A DNA stretch of 64,000 nucleotides, taken from assembly GCF_918741285.1 (NCBI RefSeq), contig NZ_CAKKNC010000004.1, positions 186,001 through 250,000 on the forward strand, in the 5' to 3' direction. Position 1 is the stretch's first letter, and each line of letters starts with the position of its first letter. This stretch comes from Sphingobium sp. CECT 9361 (GTDB taxonomy: Bacteria; Pseudomonadota; Alphaproteobacteria; Sphingomonadales; Sphingomonadaceae). This document shows, in pieces, positions 36,296 through 45,515 of the stretch. Under the pieces are notes generated by a model. That model did not search any database and was not told the origin of the DNA. It worked only from the letters and a program-made list of their open reading frames with translations. Made by a program: the position numbers and the translations under genes.

Positions 36296-36826
36296 TTAAA
36301 TCCCGATCAGCGCCACGACGCGGCGCAGGAGATATTTGTTATATTCCTTGAACAGCATCGTCAGGCTGGGGCGGCTGGGTACGGCATCATATACCAGAAT
36401 CACGTCGCGGGGCAGCACCTGCCGCAGTTCGAGTGCGGCGCGGCGCATGTGCCAGTCGGTCGTGATCAGCCGCACGGTGCGAAAGTCGCGACGCTTTAGC
36501 CAGCGCGCGGTTTCCAGCGCGTTGGAGCGGGTGTCGATGGCTTCGCGGCCCAGCGTGACGCAGCAATCGAACAGGCGCATCGGCGTCTTGTACCGTTCCG
36601 CCAGTTCGACGGGGCGCACGGAGCGGTCGACGCCGGAAATCAGCATCCGCTTGGCCGCATTGCCCTTCAGCAAGGCCAGTCCCCGGTCGATCCGCCCGCC
36701 GCCGCCCGTCAGCACGACGATGGCATCGGTGGTGCGTCCGTCCAGCGGCTGCGGCAGGAAGGCACCGAACCAAGCGAACCCCAATATCCAGGCGATGAGG
36801 CCGAAGGAAGCGATGCGGACGATCAT
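36296..36826 (-). CDS. YdcF family protein (DUF218)
   Basis: 176 residues. An N-terminal membrane helix (IASFGLIAWILGFAWFGAFL) is followed by the DUF218 Rossmann-like fold: DAIVVLTGGGGRIDRGLALL, GREAIDTRSNALETARWLK and LITTDWHMRRAALEL. YdcF/ElyC relatives act in envelope carbohydrate and peptidoglycan maintenance. Its ATG overlaps the ftsX stop by four bases (ATGA), a coupled order ftsE-ftsX-ydcF often seen in Alphaproteobacteria, which supports a role in division or envelope work. Confidence 0.9.
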   Translation of the reverse strand: MIVRIASFGLIAWILGFAWFGAFLPQPLDGRTTDAIVVLTGGGGRIDRGLALLKGNAAKRMLISGVDRSVRPVELAERYKTPMRLFDCCVTLGREAIDTRSNALETARWLKRRDFRTVRLITTDWHMRRAALELRQVLPRDVILVYDAVPSRPSLTMLFKEYNKYLLRRVVALIGI

Positions 36827-37758
36827 AATTGCCGCGTCAATGCGGAGATGACCGTCATCCGCGCCGTGAGCATGGCCAGCGCCACCCCTGCGAGCGGCAA
36901 CGCGGCAAGCAGCAACCATGCTGGCGCAGGCAGCGAAATGCTTTGCAGCATGTCCGATCCGGTCGCGCCGAGCCTTTGCCCGATGATGAGGATGATCGCA
37001 GCGGCGGAAGTGAAGCCGAGCAGACCGCCGAACAGCGCGTCGAGCGCGATCCGTCGCTGGAACAGGCGGGCGATCTGCACATCGGTTGCACCCATCAGAT
37101 GCAGCACGTCGATGGTCCCGCGATGGCTGTCATGCGCCCCGCGGGCGGCCAGCACCACGACTGCGCCGGTCGCAAGCGCCATCAGCAGCACGAGCGCGGT
37201 CGCAAGCCATGCCATCGACGTCATCAGGCCGGAGAGCGGCGCGAGGAAAGCGGCATGCGGTTCGACCCGCGCCTTGGGCGCTGCGGTCGCGACGGCGCGC
37301 CGCAGGGTGGCAAGCGTATCGCCGTCCGCCTGCGACAGTTGCACGTCGATCAGCGCGGGGATCGGCACGTCGATGGCGGTCATATCCGCGCCGAGCCAGG
37401 GACGAAGCTGTTCGGCCAGGGTTTCTTCCGGCACGGGCTGCACATCGGTAACGCCGGGCAAGCGACGCAGGCTTTGCACCAGACGCGCCACGCCTTCGCG
37501 ACGGGTGGCCGCATCGGCTTCGATCAACTGGATAGTGACGCGGCCCGACAGATCCTGCCCCAGGGCGCGCGATGCCTGAAACAGCCCCAGCCCCGCCGCT
37601 GCCGTCAGCACCGTGAGGAACATCATGATGGCAATGACCCACGGCATCGGCCCGGCGACGCGCCCTTCAGGCAGCAGGCGATTGCGCGCTGCGGTGGAGG
37701 CGGCGTTGCCACTGCGCTGCCCTTTCCTGAAGCGCCCTTTACCGAACAGCCACGTCAT
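36823..37758 (-). CDS. ftsX: cell-division protein FtsX
   Basis: 311 residues. A permease with four membrane helices (about 36-57, 180-205, 228-250, 280-305) and a periplasmic loop between the first and second where FtsX relays ATP hydrolysis to cell-wall hydrolases at the division site. Residues 1-35 are basic and Arg-rich. The FtsX domain (LLALPLAGVALAMLTARMTV near the end) is normal. It overlaps ftsE by four bases. The proteins act together at the septum. Confidence 0.92.
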   Translation of the reverse strand: MTWLFGKGRFRKGQRSGNAASTAARNRLLPEGRVAGPMPWVIAIMMFLTVLTAAAGLGLFQASRALGQDLSGRVTIQLIEADAATRREGVARLVQSLRRLPGVTDVQPVPEETLAEQLRPWLGADMTAIDVPIPALIDVQLSQADGDTLATLRRAVATAAPKARVEPHAAFLAPLSGLMTSMAWLATALVLLMALATGAVVVLAARGAHDSHRGTIDVLHLMGATDVQIARLFQRRIALDALFGGLLGFTSAAAIILIIGQRLGATGSDMLQSISLPAPAWLLLAALPLAGVALAMLTARMTVISALTRQL

Positions 37759-38465
37759 TGCGCGGTCTGCCGGTTGGGGGGATAGCGCAGCGATCCGGTA
37801 GGGTCGGACAGCCGCCCCCGATCCAGCCGCATCATATGGGCGCCCGCGACCTTGCCGATGAGCGGGATATCGTGGGTGGCGACAACCAGCGTGGTGCCCA
37901 GCTTGTTCAATGCCTCGAACAAGGTGAGCAGCCGCTGCGCCATTTCCGGGTCGACGTTGCCGGTCGGTTCGTCGGCGATCAATATTTCGGGGCGACCGAT
38001 GACCGCACGGGCGATGGCAACGCGCTGCTGCTCCCCGCCCGACAATGTCGCGGGGCGTGCATCGGCGCGGTCGGCCAGCCCCACCCAGGCGAGCATTTCG
38101 GCCACGGGCGCCGCGACTTCGTTTTCCTCCATCCCGGCGACGCGCAACGGCAGCGCGATATTGTCATAGGTCGACAGATGCGGGACGAGACGGAAATCCT
38201 GAAACACCACGCCGATCCGGCGGCGGAACCCCGGCAAGCGCTTACGCGGCAAAGTGACGACGTCTTCGTTGAAGAGGCGGATCACGCCGCGGCTGGGGCG
38301 CTGCGCCAGATAAAGCAGCTTGAGCAGCGACGTCTTGCCCGCGCCCGACGCGCCGGTGAGGAAATAGAAACCACCCGCATGCAAGGAAAAGCTGACGTCG
38401 CTCAGCGTCTCGCTGCCCAGCCCATAGCGCAGACCGACATTTTCAAACTGCACGATGCTGGACAT
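37755..38465 (-). CDS. ftsE: cell-division ATP-binding protein FtsE
   Basis: 236 residues. ABC ATPase with Walker [11 protein letters not shown]-loop [14 protein letters not shown], signature [14 protein letters not shown], Walker [14 protein letters not shown] and switch His in [10 protein letters not shown]. These match FtsE. It forms a complex with FtsX to regulate septal wall hydrolysis. ATG at 38465 is preferred; the frame continues upstream to 38657 but has no homology. It is divergent from a zinc-ribbon gene with 172 bases between, where their promoters must lie. Confidence 0.93.
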   Translation of the reverse strand: MSSIVQFENVGLRYGLGSETLSDVSFSLHAGGFYFLTGASGAGKTSLLKLLYLAQRPSRGVIRLFNEDVVTLPRKRLPGFRRRIGVVFQDFRLVPHLSTYDNIALPLRVAGMEENEVAAPVAEMLAWVGLADRADARPATLSGGEQQRVAIARAVIGRPEILIADEPTGNVDPEMAQRLLTLFEALNKLGTTLVVATHDIPLIGKVAGAHMMRLDRGRLSDPTGSLRYPPNRQTAQ

Positions 38466-38637
38466 GCTGATCCCGCTGCCGACCCCTCGCCCCTGATGGA
38501 CGGTCAGCCATCGCACAGTGGGCAAGGGCCGTAAAGTGCGGCCGACAATGTGGTAAACGTCCATATGCGATATGATGGGGTTACCACCCGTGCGTTCCCC
38601 GCTTGCTCTAGAGTCCCTGCGGTGTTTATGAAGCGTA

Positions 38638-39456
38638 ATGATCCTTAATTGTCCCAATTGCGCAACGCGCTACATCGTGCCCGACAGCGCCATTGGGCCC
38701 AACGGACGCCAAGTCCGCTGTGCTTCGTGCAAGCATAGCTGGTTTCAGGAAGGGACAGCGCTGCCCCTGCGTCCCGCAGCGCCCGAAAGCCCGGTTGCTG
38801 CGCCTGCCGCCGTGCCGCCGCCGCCCCCTCCCGTCGCGCCAGTTGCGGAGGAAGTTCCAGCACCGCCGTCGCAGGATGTCGGGATCGAAGAGGTTCCGGT
38901 TGCCGAGACCCTCGATGCGCCGCCCGCCGCTGCACCTGCTCTGCAGGAAAGCTATGTCGCCCCGGTGACGGAGCCAGCGCCCGATGTGTTCGACAGCTTC
39001 GCCGCAGAGCCGCCCTTCCGTCCGCGTCGCAACCCCGCGAAGCTGTGGCTGATCGCGGCTGCGCTTTTCTGCGTGGTCGTCAGTGCGGCAGGCGCGGCAG
39101 TCTATATGTTCGGCGTGCCGGGCTGGGCAGTCAATCTGGGCCTGGTAGCGGACAGTGAGGAGCCGGATCTGCTCTTCTATCTCGCCAAGCCGGCAGAACG
39201 CCGCAAATTGCCGACGGGTGAGGAATATTTCGCGTTCAGCGCCCGCATCGTCAACAGCGGCGAAACCAGCCAGCCGGTTCCTCCGGTGCTGGTCGAACTG
39301 CGCGACAAGCAGAATCGGCTCGTGTTCAGTTGGACCACGAAGGCGGACAAGATGCGGCTGAAACCCGGTGAAGAAGCATCGATCAGCGAAAGCCGCCTCG
39401 ACATTCCCAAGAATGCCGAAAATCTCTCCCTGGGCTTTGTCGACAAGGGCCGCTGA
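38638..39456 (+). CDS. MJ0042-type zinc-ribbon protein with one membrane helix
   Basis: 272 residues. The N-terminus is a zinc ribbon ([18 protein letters not shown] then [10 protein letters not shown]) of the MJ0042 type. Residues 45-115 are a Pro/Ala-rich linker, followed by a helix ([21 protein letters not shown]) and a C-terminal DUF3426-like beta domain ([39 protein letters not shown]). This architecture is common next to ftsE in Alphaproteobacteria; the function is not established. The start ATG 38638 opens the ribbon directly. Confidence 0.88.
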   Translation: MILNCPNCATRYIVPDSAIGPNGRQVRCASCKHSWFQEGTALPLRPAAPESPVAAPAAVPPPPPPVAPVAEEVPAPPSQDVGIEEVPVAETLDAPPAAAPALQESYVAPVTEPAPDVFDSFAAEPPFRPRRNPAKLWLIAAALFCVVVSAAGAAVYMFGVPGWAVNLGLVADSEEPDLLFYLAKPAERRKLPTGEEYFAFSARIVNSGETSQPVPPVLVELRDKQNRLVFSWTTKADKMRLKPGEEASISESRLDIPKNAENLSLGFVDKGR

Positions 39457-39593
39457 TACGCGCGCGCTGTGCGATCAACCGCTATTTTCCCCGTACCGCG
39501 ACAAAGCACTTTCGCCGCTTGCATGGCCAGTGCGCCTTTGCTAATGGCCACCGCCTGCCAGTTGCCGGTCCGTCCGGCTCTATCATGAACAGT

Positions 39594-39680
39594 GCGGTCG
39601 TGGCGGAATTGGTAGACGCGCAACGTTGAGGTCGTTGTGGGCGAAAGCCCGTGGAAGTTCGAGTCTTCTCGACCGCACCA
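39594..39680 (+). tRNA. tRNA-Leu (anticodon GAG)
   Basis: 87 bases with a class II long variable arm and encoded CCA. The acceptor GCGGTCG pairs with CGACCGC. The anticodon stem CAACG/CGTTG encloses the loop TTGAGGT, giving GAG. The following 25 kb on the right looks accessory, so this tRNA gene is a plausible island boundary, although I saw no direct repeat of its 3' end. Confidence 0.96.
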
Positions 39681-39707
39681 ATCCTTTGTTTTCATTGGAT
39701 TATTGAA

Positions 39708-39730
39708 GGGTTTGGCACATTGCCAAACCC
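39708..39730. terminator. perfect hairpin downstream of tRNA-Leu
   Basis: GGGTTTGGCA-CAT-TGCCAAACCC, a ten-base-pair stem with a three-base loop, 28 bases after the tRNA 3' end. There is no T-tract on the plus strand, so it may aid processing or termination rather than being a full intrinsic terminator. Confidence 0.55.
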
Positions 39731-39871
39731 ATCCGGCGCTGCAGGCCGTTGCAAACCTCACATCCGATGCGCGTGCGCATGGCTCAGGGGAACAAAGGCC
39801 AGCCTCTTCCCCTTTTATGAGCGGGCAGACTGCATAGCTCCCCCATGTCTCACAGAGGACGCGACCGGGCG

Positions 39872-42634
39872 TTAGCTGGCCAACTCCGGCAACAAGACGC
39901 GCGCTGCGCATACATCCGGATATTGTTCATCGCCTTCGATACGCGCAAGTACGGGCATCAGGATGCGCGCAGCCTCGTCCTGGGGCATCAGGCGGGCCAG
40001 CGATGTCGCAGCCCGCAGCGCCCAGAGCCCGGCGCCCTGCGCCTCGGCGATGGCCAACGCCCGCTCGAACAGCGCCCGCCCCGCCGCCACCTCGCCGGCT
40101 CGTAGCCTGTTCTCGCCACTGGCCCGCAGGATTTCGGCAGTCGCCCAGTGGGTGTCGCAGGCTTCTGCCCGTGCGGTCGCCTCCGCATCGCAGAGCGCCC
40201 CGTAGCTGGTAATGAAGACGTCCTTGTCGTGCGGCAAGGGGGGGCGGATTCGGTCGAGCGGAAACGGCTGTGGCGGCTTTCCCATGCGCAGGTCGGCGAT
40301 CCGCGAAAACCATGCGGCGAGTTCGGCCATGTAGGTGAAGCGGTTTTCATCCGCCACGCAGCCGAGCAGATCGGCATAATGCCGGGCCAGTTCGTCGTCG
40401 CCCAGCCACAGCGCGACCGGACAGGCCGCGCTGCTCAACAAATAGCAGAGCGAACTCGGATTGCGCAGCCGCCGGCTCTCGATCACCGTTTCCATGATCA
40501 TCGCCCTGGCACTTTCCAGTCGGCCCTGCACCGCCAGCGTCAGGCTGTGGTTGCCCCGCACCATCGTCGAATGATCGTACCGGAGCACCGCGCCATAGGC
40601 AGTGCGGTCGCTGCATCGGGTGACCAGTTCCTCCCCGATCGCCGCGGATTCTTCCATCCGCCCCACGCGGAAGGTCATTATCGCGGTCACCCGTCGTGCG
40701 AAATTCCGCAGGTCGCGATCGACGTCCGTGCTCTCCGGCGCCAGCATCTGCCGCGCGAGGGCGAGCGACGCCGGATGATCGCCCATGATTCCGCGTTGAC
40801 CGGAAAGCATCCACAGCGCCGTCGCCCTGGCCGTGGGATCGCCGATCTTCTTGGCGATGCGCAGCACCTGCGTCGCCGCGCGGACGAACCGTTCGCCGGG
40901 CCGGTCGGCGTTGAACAGCAGTACGCACAGGCCGATCTGGAGCTTGATCTCCTCGGCCCCGCCCCGCTGGCCAAGCCCGTCCAGCGTGGCAAGCGCTTGC
41001 TCCAGCCAGCGATGATATTCGGCGAATTGCGACATGCCGAGCCACACCGGCGCAGAGGCAAGGATGAGGCGGATGCCCAGGTGCTTGTCGCCAGCGTCGC
41101 CGAGGGACCACACCAGCGCCGCGCGCACGTCGTCGATTGCGTTGCCGTATCGCTCCCACCAGGTCGCGCGATCCATCCGCAGCCAATCGGCCTGGGCGCG
41201 ATCCAGCAGCGTACCGACCCATTCGGCATGTCGACGCGCCGCGATTTCCGCTTGGCCGGAGTCCTCAAGCTTGCACCGGGCATAGGCCTTGGTCGTCTCC
41301 AGCAGGCGATAGGCGACTCCCTGTTGGGACGGCTCGATGAAGAGCAGCGACTTGGCAGCCAGTTGCAGAACCGCCTGTTCGGTGTGCCCATCCTCCGCCA
41401 TATTCGCCGCCGCGACCTGCACGGCGGCGGCAAGATCGAATGTGGAGCGAAACAGGCTGAGACAGCCGAATACCAGCCGCTCGTCGGGCGCGAGCAGTTC
41501 GAAGCTCCAGTCCAGCATCGCTTCGAGCGTTTCGTGACGCGCGAGTGTGCGGCGACCAAAGGCGAGCGGCGACAGGCGCCCTGCCAGTCCGCTGGACAGC
41601 CCCTCAAGCCCAACCATGGGCATCGCCGCCGCCGCCAGTTCGAGCGCGAGCGGCAGCCCGTCCAGCGAGCGACACACAGCCGCCACCTGCCGGGTATTGT
41701 CCTGAGTCAGCCGGAATCCGCCACTCGCTGCCGCCGCACGCTCTACGAACAGCGCGACCGAAGGGGTGCTGGCGATCGTCTCCACTGTATCCGACGCGGT
41801 CGGCACCGGCAGCGGCTGGAGATGCACCTGCACTTCCCCCCCCACTCGCAGCGGTTCGCGGCTGGTCGCGAGCAGCGTCACCCGTGGGCAGGATTGGAGC
41901 AGCGCCTCTGCGGCCCTGGCTGCGGTGTCAATGAGATGCTCGCAGTTGTCCATCAGGAGGACGAGTTCGGCTGCGCGCAGGTGTTCCACCAACCCGGCGG
42001 GCATAGTGTCCTGGCCCATCGGACTTTGGAGCGCCGCCGCCGTGGCGGTGGCCACATGCGCAAGTGACGTGCAGTTAGTCAGATCGACAAAGCAGACGGC
42101 GGTACCGGCACGTAGTTGTGTCAGCGCCGCCAGCGCGACGCTCGTCTTGCCGATACCGCCCGGACCGACAATCGTGACGAGCCGATGCCGTGCGAGGCTT
42201 TCCACCACCTCCGCCACGCAGGCCTCGCGACCGATAAGATGGTGAATCTGCAATGGAAGCGGAAGCGGACGGATGTGCCCGGACATCGGCGCCTCGGCCG
42301 CGTCCTCGCCTGCCGTCTCGATGGTCACGTCGGCATTCAGCCGATAGCCACGGCCGGGGACGTTGTCGATCTTGACATCGTCATCCGCCCCGGCCCGCAA
42401 CGCGCGGCGGATGGCGGTAATGTGCACGCGCAGATTATTGTCCTGGACGAAGATATTCGGCCAGACCCGATCGGTGATTTCCTGCACAGAAACGACCTTG
42501 CCGGCTCGCTCGGCAAGCAGCGCCAGAATCGCGAGCGCGCGCGACCCCAAGCCGACGCGTACGCCGCCGTTCAGCAATTGCCCCCGTTCCGGGCGAAGCT
42601 CGAACGATCCGAACAGGATACGCCGGTCGCTCAT
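39872..42634 (-). CDS. AfsR-like STAND regulator (winged helix, NB-ARC ATPase, helical repeats)
   Basis: 920 residues. Residues 5-103 are an OmpR/PhoB-type winged helix (RVGLGSRALAILALLAERAG, RVHITAIRRALRAG, VPGRGYRLN). Residues 125-420 are an NB-ARC ATPase: P-loop GPGGIGKT at 157-164, ELVLLMDNCEHLID (Walker B), LLATSREPLRVGGE (sensor), LDGLPLALELAAA (GxP motif). The rest is helical and TPR-like. STAND regulators switch between closed and oligomeric forms on ligand and activate transcription. It is divergent from the TolB-like regulator at 42818, so likely governs this pump region; no direct evidence of targets. Confidence 0.9.
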   Translation of the reverse strand: MSDRRILFGSFELRPERGQLLNGGVRVGLGSRALAILALLAERAGKVVSVQEITDRVWPNIFVQDNNLRVHITAIRRALRAGADDDVKIDNVPGRGYRLNADVTIETAGEDAAEAPMSGHIRPLPLPLQIHHLIGREACVAEVVESLARHRLVTIVGPGGIGKTSVALAALTQLRAGTAVCFVDLTNCTSLAHVATATAAALQSPMGQDTMPAGLVEHLRAAELVLLMDNCEHLIDTAARAAEALLQSCPRVTLLATSREPLRVGGEVQVHLQPLPVPTASDTVETIASTPSVALFVERAAAASGGFRLTQDNTRQVAAVCRSLDGLPLALELAAAAMPMVGLEGLSSGLAGRLSPLAFGRRTLARHETLEAMLDWSFELLAPDERLVFGCLSLFRSTFDLAAAVQVAAANMAEDGHTEQAVLQLAAKSLLFIEPSQQGVAYRLLETTKAYARCKLEDSGQAEIAARRHAEWVGTLLDRAQADWLRMDRATWWERYGNAIDDVRAALVWSLGDAGDKHLGIRLILASAPVWLGMSQFAEYHRWLEQALATLDGLGQRGGAEEIKLQIGLCVLLFNADRPGERFVRAATQVLRIAKKIGDPTARATALWMLSGQRGIMGDHPASLALARQMLAPESTDVDRDLRNFARRVTAIMTFRVGRMEESAAIGEELVTRCSDRTAYGAVLRYDHSTMVRGNHSLTLAVQGRLESARAMIMETVIESRRLRNPSSLCYLLSSAACPVALWLGDDELARHYADLLGCVADENRFTYMAELAAWFSRIADLRMGKPPQPFPLDRIRPPLPHDKDVFITSYGALCDAEATARAEACDTHWATAEILRASGENRLRAGEVAAGRALFERALAIAEAQGAGLWALRAATSLARLMPQDEAARILMPVLARIEGDEQYPDVCAARVLLPELAS

Positions 42635-42817
42635 GATCGTATGTCGCCTACCCGATCCACTTACGTCCCCCCAGACACGTTAGCGCCCGTTATATGCGCG
42701 AATTAGCAGCGTTTGGCACCTGTTTAGTCGGAGTTGTTGGGCAGTTACTTTATGTGGGCAGCCAGAGACGGAGACCGAGGTTTGCTCGACGTCGATTACC
42801 GTTCCGGGAGATAGTGC

Positions 42818-43627
42818 ATGCGCCTCGCAGAGTTTGTTGCACCGGTCGACGCCGGCTCAGGGGAAACCATTCATCGGCCAACACCAGAGGACGTGCGCGC
42901 GCAGCTCGAACGCCTTCGCGCCCATGCGTTCATAGGCTCAGAAAAGCTGTACGGCTTTCTGCGCTTTGTCGTGGAGGAATCGCTTGCCGGCCGCGCGGCC
43001 ACGCTGAAGGAGCTGGTGATCGGCATCGAACTCTATGGCGGCGTTGTCGATTATGACCCGCGCATCGATTCTGCCGTGCGAGTCGAGGCGCGCCGACTGC
43101 GGCGCAAGCTTGCGGCTTATTATGCCGGGCCGGGGCGTGACGACGAGGTGATCGTTTCAATCCCAACGGGCGGCTACGCGCCGAGCTTTCGTTTGCGGCA
43201 GGATGCACGGTGCATCGCCGCCAATGCTGCAGGCGTAGAACTGGAGCCGCCCATGCTGGCGGTGCTGCCGTTCACGGCGATCTGCATCTACCAAAAGGCC
43301 TTTGCGGCGGGCGTGACGGATGAGATCATCTACGCAGCGGAACGGGACGCGCACCTCCGCGTCGCACCGCGGGCAATCATGTTCCAGTTTCGCGAGGGCC
43401 GCTATTCGCTCGACGAAGTTGCCGCGCATGCCGCTTCGGATCTGGTGCTGCATGGCACGATCCGACGGGTCCAGGCGGTGTACCGCGTATGCGTGGAGCT
43501 CTCCAGCCGCTGGGGGCAGATCCTGTGGTCGGATCGCATCGACATCGTTGGCGAGGGCGATCTGGACGTTCAGGAACGCATGGCGGAGGCGATCCTCGAA
43601 CGACTTCCGCGGGATGCGTTGCGCTAA
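42818..43627 (+). CDS. regulatory protein with adenylate-cyclase-associated N-terminal domain and TolB-like segment
   Basis: 269 residues. Residues 25-110 (VRAQLERLRAHAFIGSEKLY, GFLRFVVEESLAGRA, DPRIDSAVRVEARRLRRKL) match the N-terminal domain that precedes TPR repeats in cytoplasmic adenylate-cyclase-like or winged-helix regulators. Residues 145-265 resemble the TolB-like segment (LAVLPFTAI, GVTDEIIYAAER, VLHGTIRRVQAVYRVCVELS). The usual TPR and catalytic part is absent, so this is a short form or truncated at the C-terminus. It is divergent from the AfsR-like gene and upstream of the pump operon. Cofactor or partner unknown. Confidence 0.7.
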   Translation: MRLAEFVAPVDAGSGETIHRPTPEDVRAQLERLRAHAFIGSEKLYGFLRFVVEESLAGRAATLKELVIGIELYGGVVDYDPRIDSAVRVEARRLRRKLAAYYAGPGRDDEVIVSIPTGGYAPSFRLRQDARCIAANAAGVELEPPMLAVLPFTAICIYQKAFAAGVTDEIIYAAERDAHLRVAPRAIMFQFREGRYSLDEVAAHAASDLVLHGTIRRVQAVYRVCVELSSRWGQILWSDRIDIVGEGDLDVQERMAEAILERLPRDALR

Positions 43628-43705
43628 CGGGCATGCTGGAAGTTGCCTGAAGCCGGCCTCGACATCGACAGGTTAGTCGACGACGGCCCCTGAGGCTCCA
43701 GCCGC

Positions 43706-43777
43706 GCTAACAGTCACTCGCGTCCGGCTTGGGGTATAAGGGTCTAAGAGCGTGCAGCGCGGCGAAATCTCGGCGCA
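43706..43777 (+). promoter_or_regulatory. duplicated intergenic element, copy 1 (upstream of MFS transporter)
   Basis: A stretch of about 70 bases, from about GCTAACAGTCACTC to GGCGCAGCC, aligns with 48650-48724 upstream of the hydroxybutyrate dehydrogenase gene. Shared blocks include CTAAC..TCACTC, TCCGG, AGTCT/GGTCT, TGCAGCGCG and CTCGGCG.AGCC at almost identical spacing. It may be a common promoter or operator, or a remnant of duplication. Confidence 0.5.
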
Positions 43778-43895
43778 GCCAGAAGGTCCGACACGTGCAT
43801 TCATATCTTCTCACAGGCCATCGGCACGTCCGCATGACCATTGCGTCGGCGGCGCGCACGGACGTTGTCGTCGAAGCGATACCGTCCAAAGCCTC

Positions 43896-45515
43896 ATGAG
43901 CGAGGCGCATGCTTTCAGGCCCGAGGAGAGACCGCTCTTCGCAGGGTCGCCGTTTTCGCCTGCGCATCCTGCGAGCCGTCGCATCGGCTATTTTGCCATA
44001 GGCATGTTTATCAGCGCGACCTCGACTTTCGGCAACGCACTGACGACAGTCAACACGGGAAGCGTCGCCGGCCCTCTCGGCCTGTACGCGGCCGAGGCGG
44101 CTGCCCTGCCTGCCATTTATGTCGCGATCAACGCGAGCGCCAATCTTTCGCTCGTGAAGGCACGCGCGCAATTCGGCATCCCGCAGGTGACCGGCTTTTT
44201 CCTCGTTCTCTACGCGCTCGCGGGGCTGGTCCATTTCGGGTTCGCCAGCTTCTGGGCCGCCGTGTTCGTGCGCGCGGCCAGCGGAATGGCGGCAGCCGCG
44301 CTGATCACCCTCGGCGTCTACTATCTGATGCAGGCCTTTCCACCCAAGGCGAAGCCGCTCGGGGCCGTGATCGGCATGGGGCTTTCTCAGCTCGGTACGC
44401 CGCTGGCCCGTCTCATTCCCGTGGAGGTTCTGGTCGACAACGGGCTCTGGGGTCTGCACGCGATCGAAGTCGCGCTGGCGCTGGTTTCGCTTGCGCTCAT
44501 TCTCGCGCTGCCATTGCCGCCCAGCGAGAAGAGCCCCGCTTTCGTGCCGCGCGATTTCCTGACGATCCTCTTGGCGACCGCCGGATTGTTGCTGCTCTGC
44601 CAAGTCATCGGTCAGGGCCGTACCCTCTGGTGGTCCGACACGCCCTGGCTCGGCGTGGCGCTTGCGGCCTCCATCGCTTTGCTCGCCGCCGCCTTTCTGA
44701 ACGAGACGGGCCGACGCGATCCGCTGGTGCATTTTGAGTGGATCGGCACATGGGGGATTTTGCGGTTCGCCGCCGTGGCGCTGGTCATGCGCCTGGCGCT
44801 TGCCGAGCAAACTTACGGCGCTGTCGGCCTGCTAACGCTCGGCGGACTCAATAATGACCAGCTAGGCACCCTCTTCGTCGTGGTCGCGATGGCGATGCTG
44901 CTCGGCATTGTTGCCGCCGCGCTCACGCTGTCCGAGCGCCGCTTGCCCTGGCAGGTTCTCGTCGCCGCTCTGATCATCGCCGCCGGCGCGTGGCTGGACA
45001 GCGACGCGACCACGCTGACTCGCCCTGCGCAATTGATCCTGAGCCAGGCCCTAATCGGCTTCGGCACCACCTTGTTCGTCGGACCGACACTGCTTTATGG
45101 CTTCCTGCGCATGATCCAGCGGGGCGGCGATCACCTCGTCAGTTTCGTCGTCACGTTCAGCATCACGCAGAATGTCGGCGGCCTGATGGGATCGGCGCTG
45201 CTTGGCTCGATGCAGACGATCTGGGCGCGCAACGCAAGCACCGCGCTTGCGGCCGACATGCTGGCGAGCGATCCGCAGGTCGCCGCGCGGATCGGTGGAG
45301 GCGGTGCATCGCTGGCGTCCGTGCTCGTCGATCCCGCCCAACGCGCCGCACAGGGTGCGGGCCTGCTGGGGCAGGCAATGGCGCGCGAAGCCGCGGTGAT
45401 CGCCTTCAACGATACCTTCCGCTTCGTGGCCATTCTCGCACTGACCACAGCAACCTTCATTTTCGCGAACATCCTCGTCGCGCGCACCCGAGAGAAGACC
45501 AATGACCGCAACTGA
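43896..45515 (+). CDS. MFS transporter, efflux (DHA2-like, 14 membrane segments probable)
   Basis: 539 residues. Long hydrophobic helices throughout, starting YFAIGMFISATSTFGNALTT. The chain has the length of DHA2 family drug:proton antiporters. It sits immediately upstream of a HlyD membrane-fusion gene (overlap of 14 bases) and a NodT outer-membrane factor, an EmrB-EmrA-TolC-like tripartite pump. The substrate could be an aromatic or antimicrobial compound; this is family inference. ATG at 43896 is preferred; the frame is open to 43752 without homology. Confidence 0.87.
   Translation: MSEAHAFRPEERPLFAGSPFSPAHPASRRIGYFAIGMFISATSTFGNALTTVNTGSVAGPLGLYAAEAAALPAIYVAINASANLSLVKARAQFGIPQVTGFFLVLYALAGLVHFGFASFWAAVFVRAASGMAAAALITLGVYYLMQAFPPKAKPLGAVIGMGLSQLGTPLARLIPVEVLVDNGLWGLHAIEVALALVSLALILALPLPPSEKSPAFVPRDFLTILLATAGLLLLCQVIGQGRTLWWSDTPWLGVALAASIALLAAAFLNETGRRDPLVHFEWIGTWGILRFAAVALVMRLALAEQTYGAVGLLTLGGLNNDQLGTLFVVVAMAMLLGIVAAALTLSERRLPWQVLVAALIIAAGAWLDSDATTLTRPAQLILSQALIGFGTTLFVGPTLLYGFLRMIQRGGDHLVSFVVTFSITQNVGGLMGSALLGSMQTIWARNASTALAADMLASDPQVAARIGGGGASLASVLVDPAQRAAQGAGLLGQAMAREAAVIAFNDTFRFVAILALTTATFIFANILVARTREKTNDRN

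Noticed and set aside
40148..42067. 639-residue plus-strand frame inside the AfsR-like gene
   Set aside because: Antisense shadow of a clearly coding P-loop regulator; rich in Arg, His and Gln with no domain.
43707..44810. 367-residue minus-strand frame opposite the MFS gene
   Set aside because: Highly charged with long Arg/Glu/Gln runs and no hydrophobic core; the MFS gene on the plus strand explains the region.
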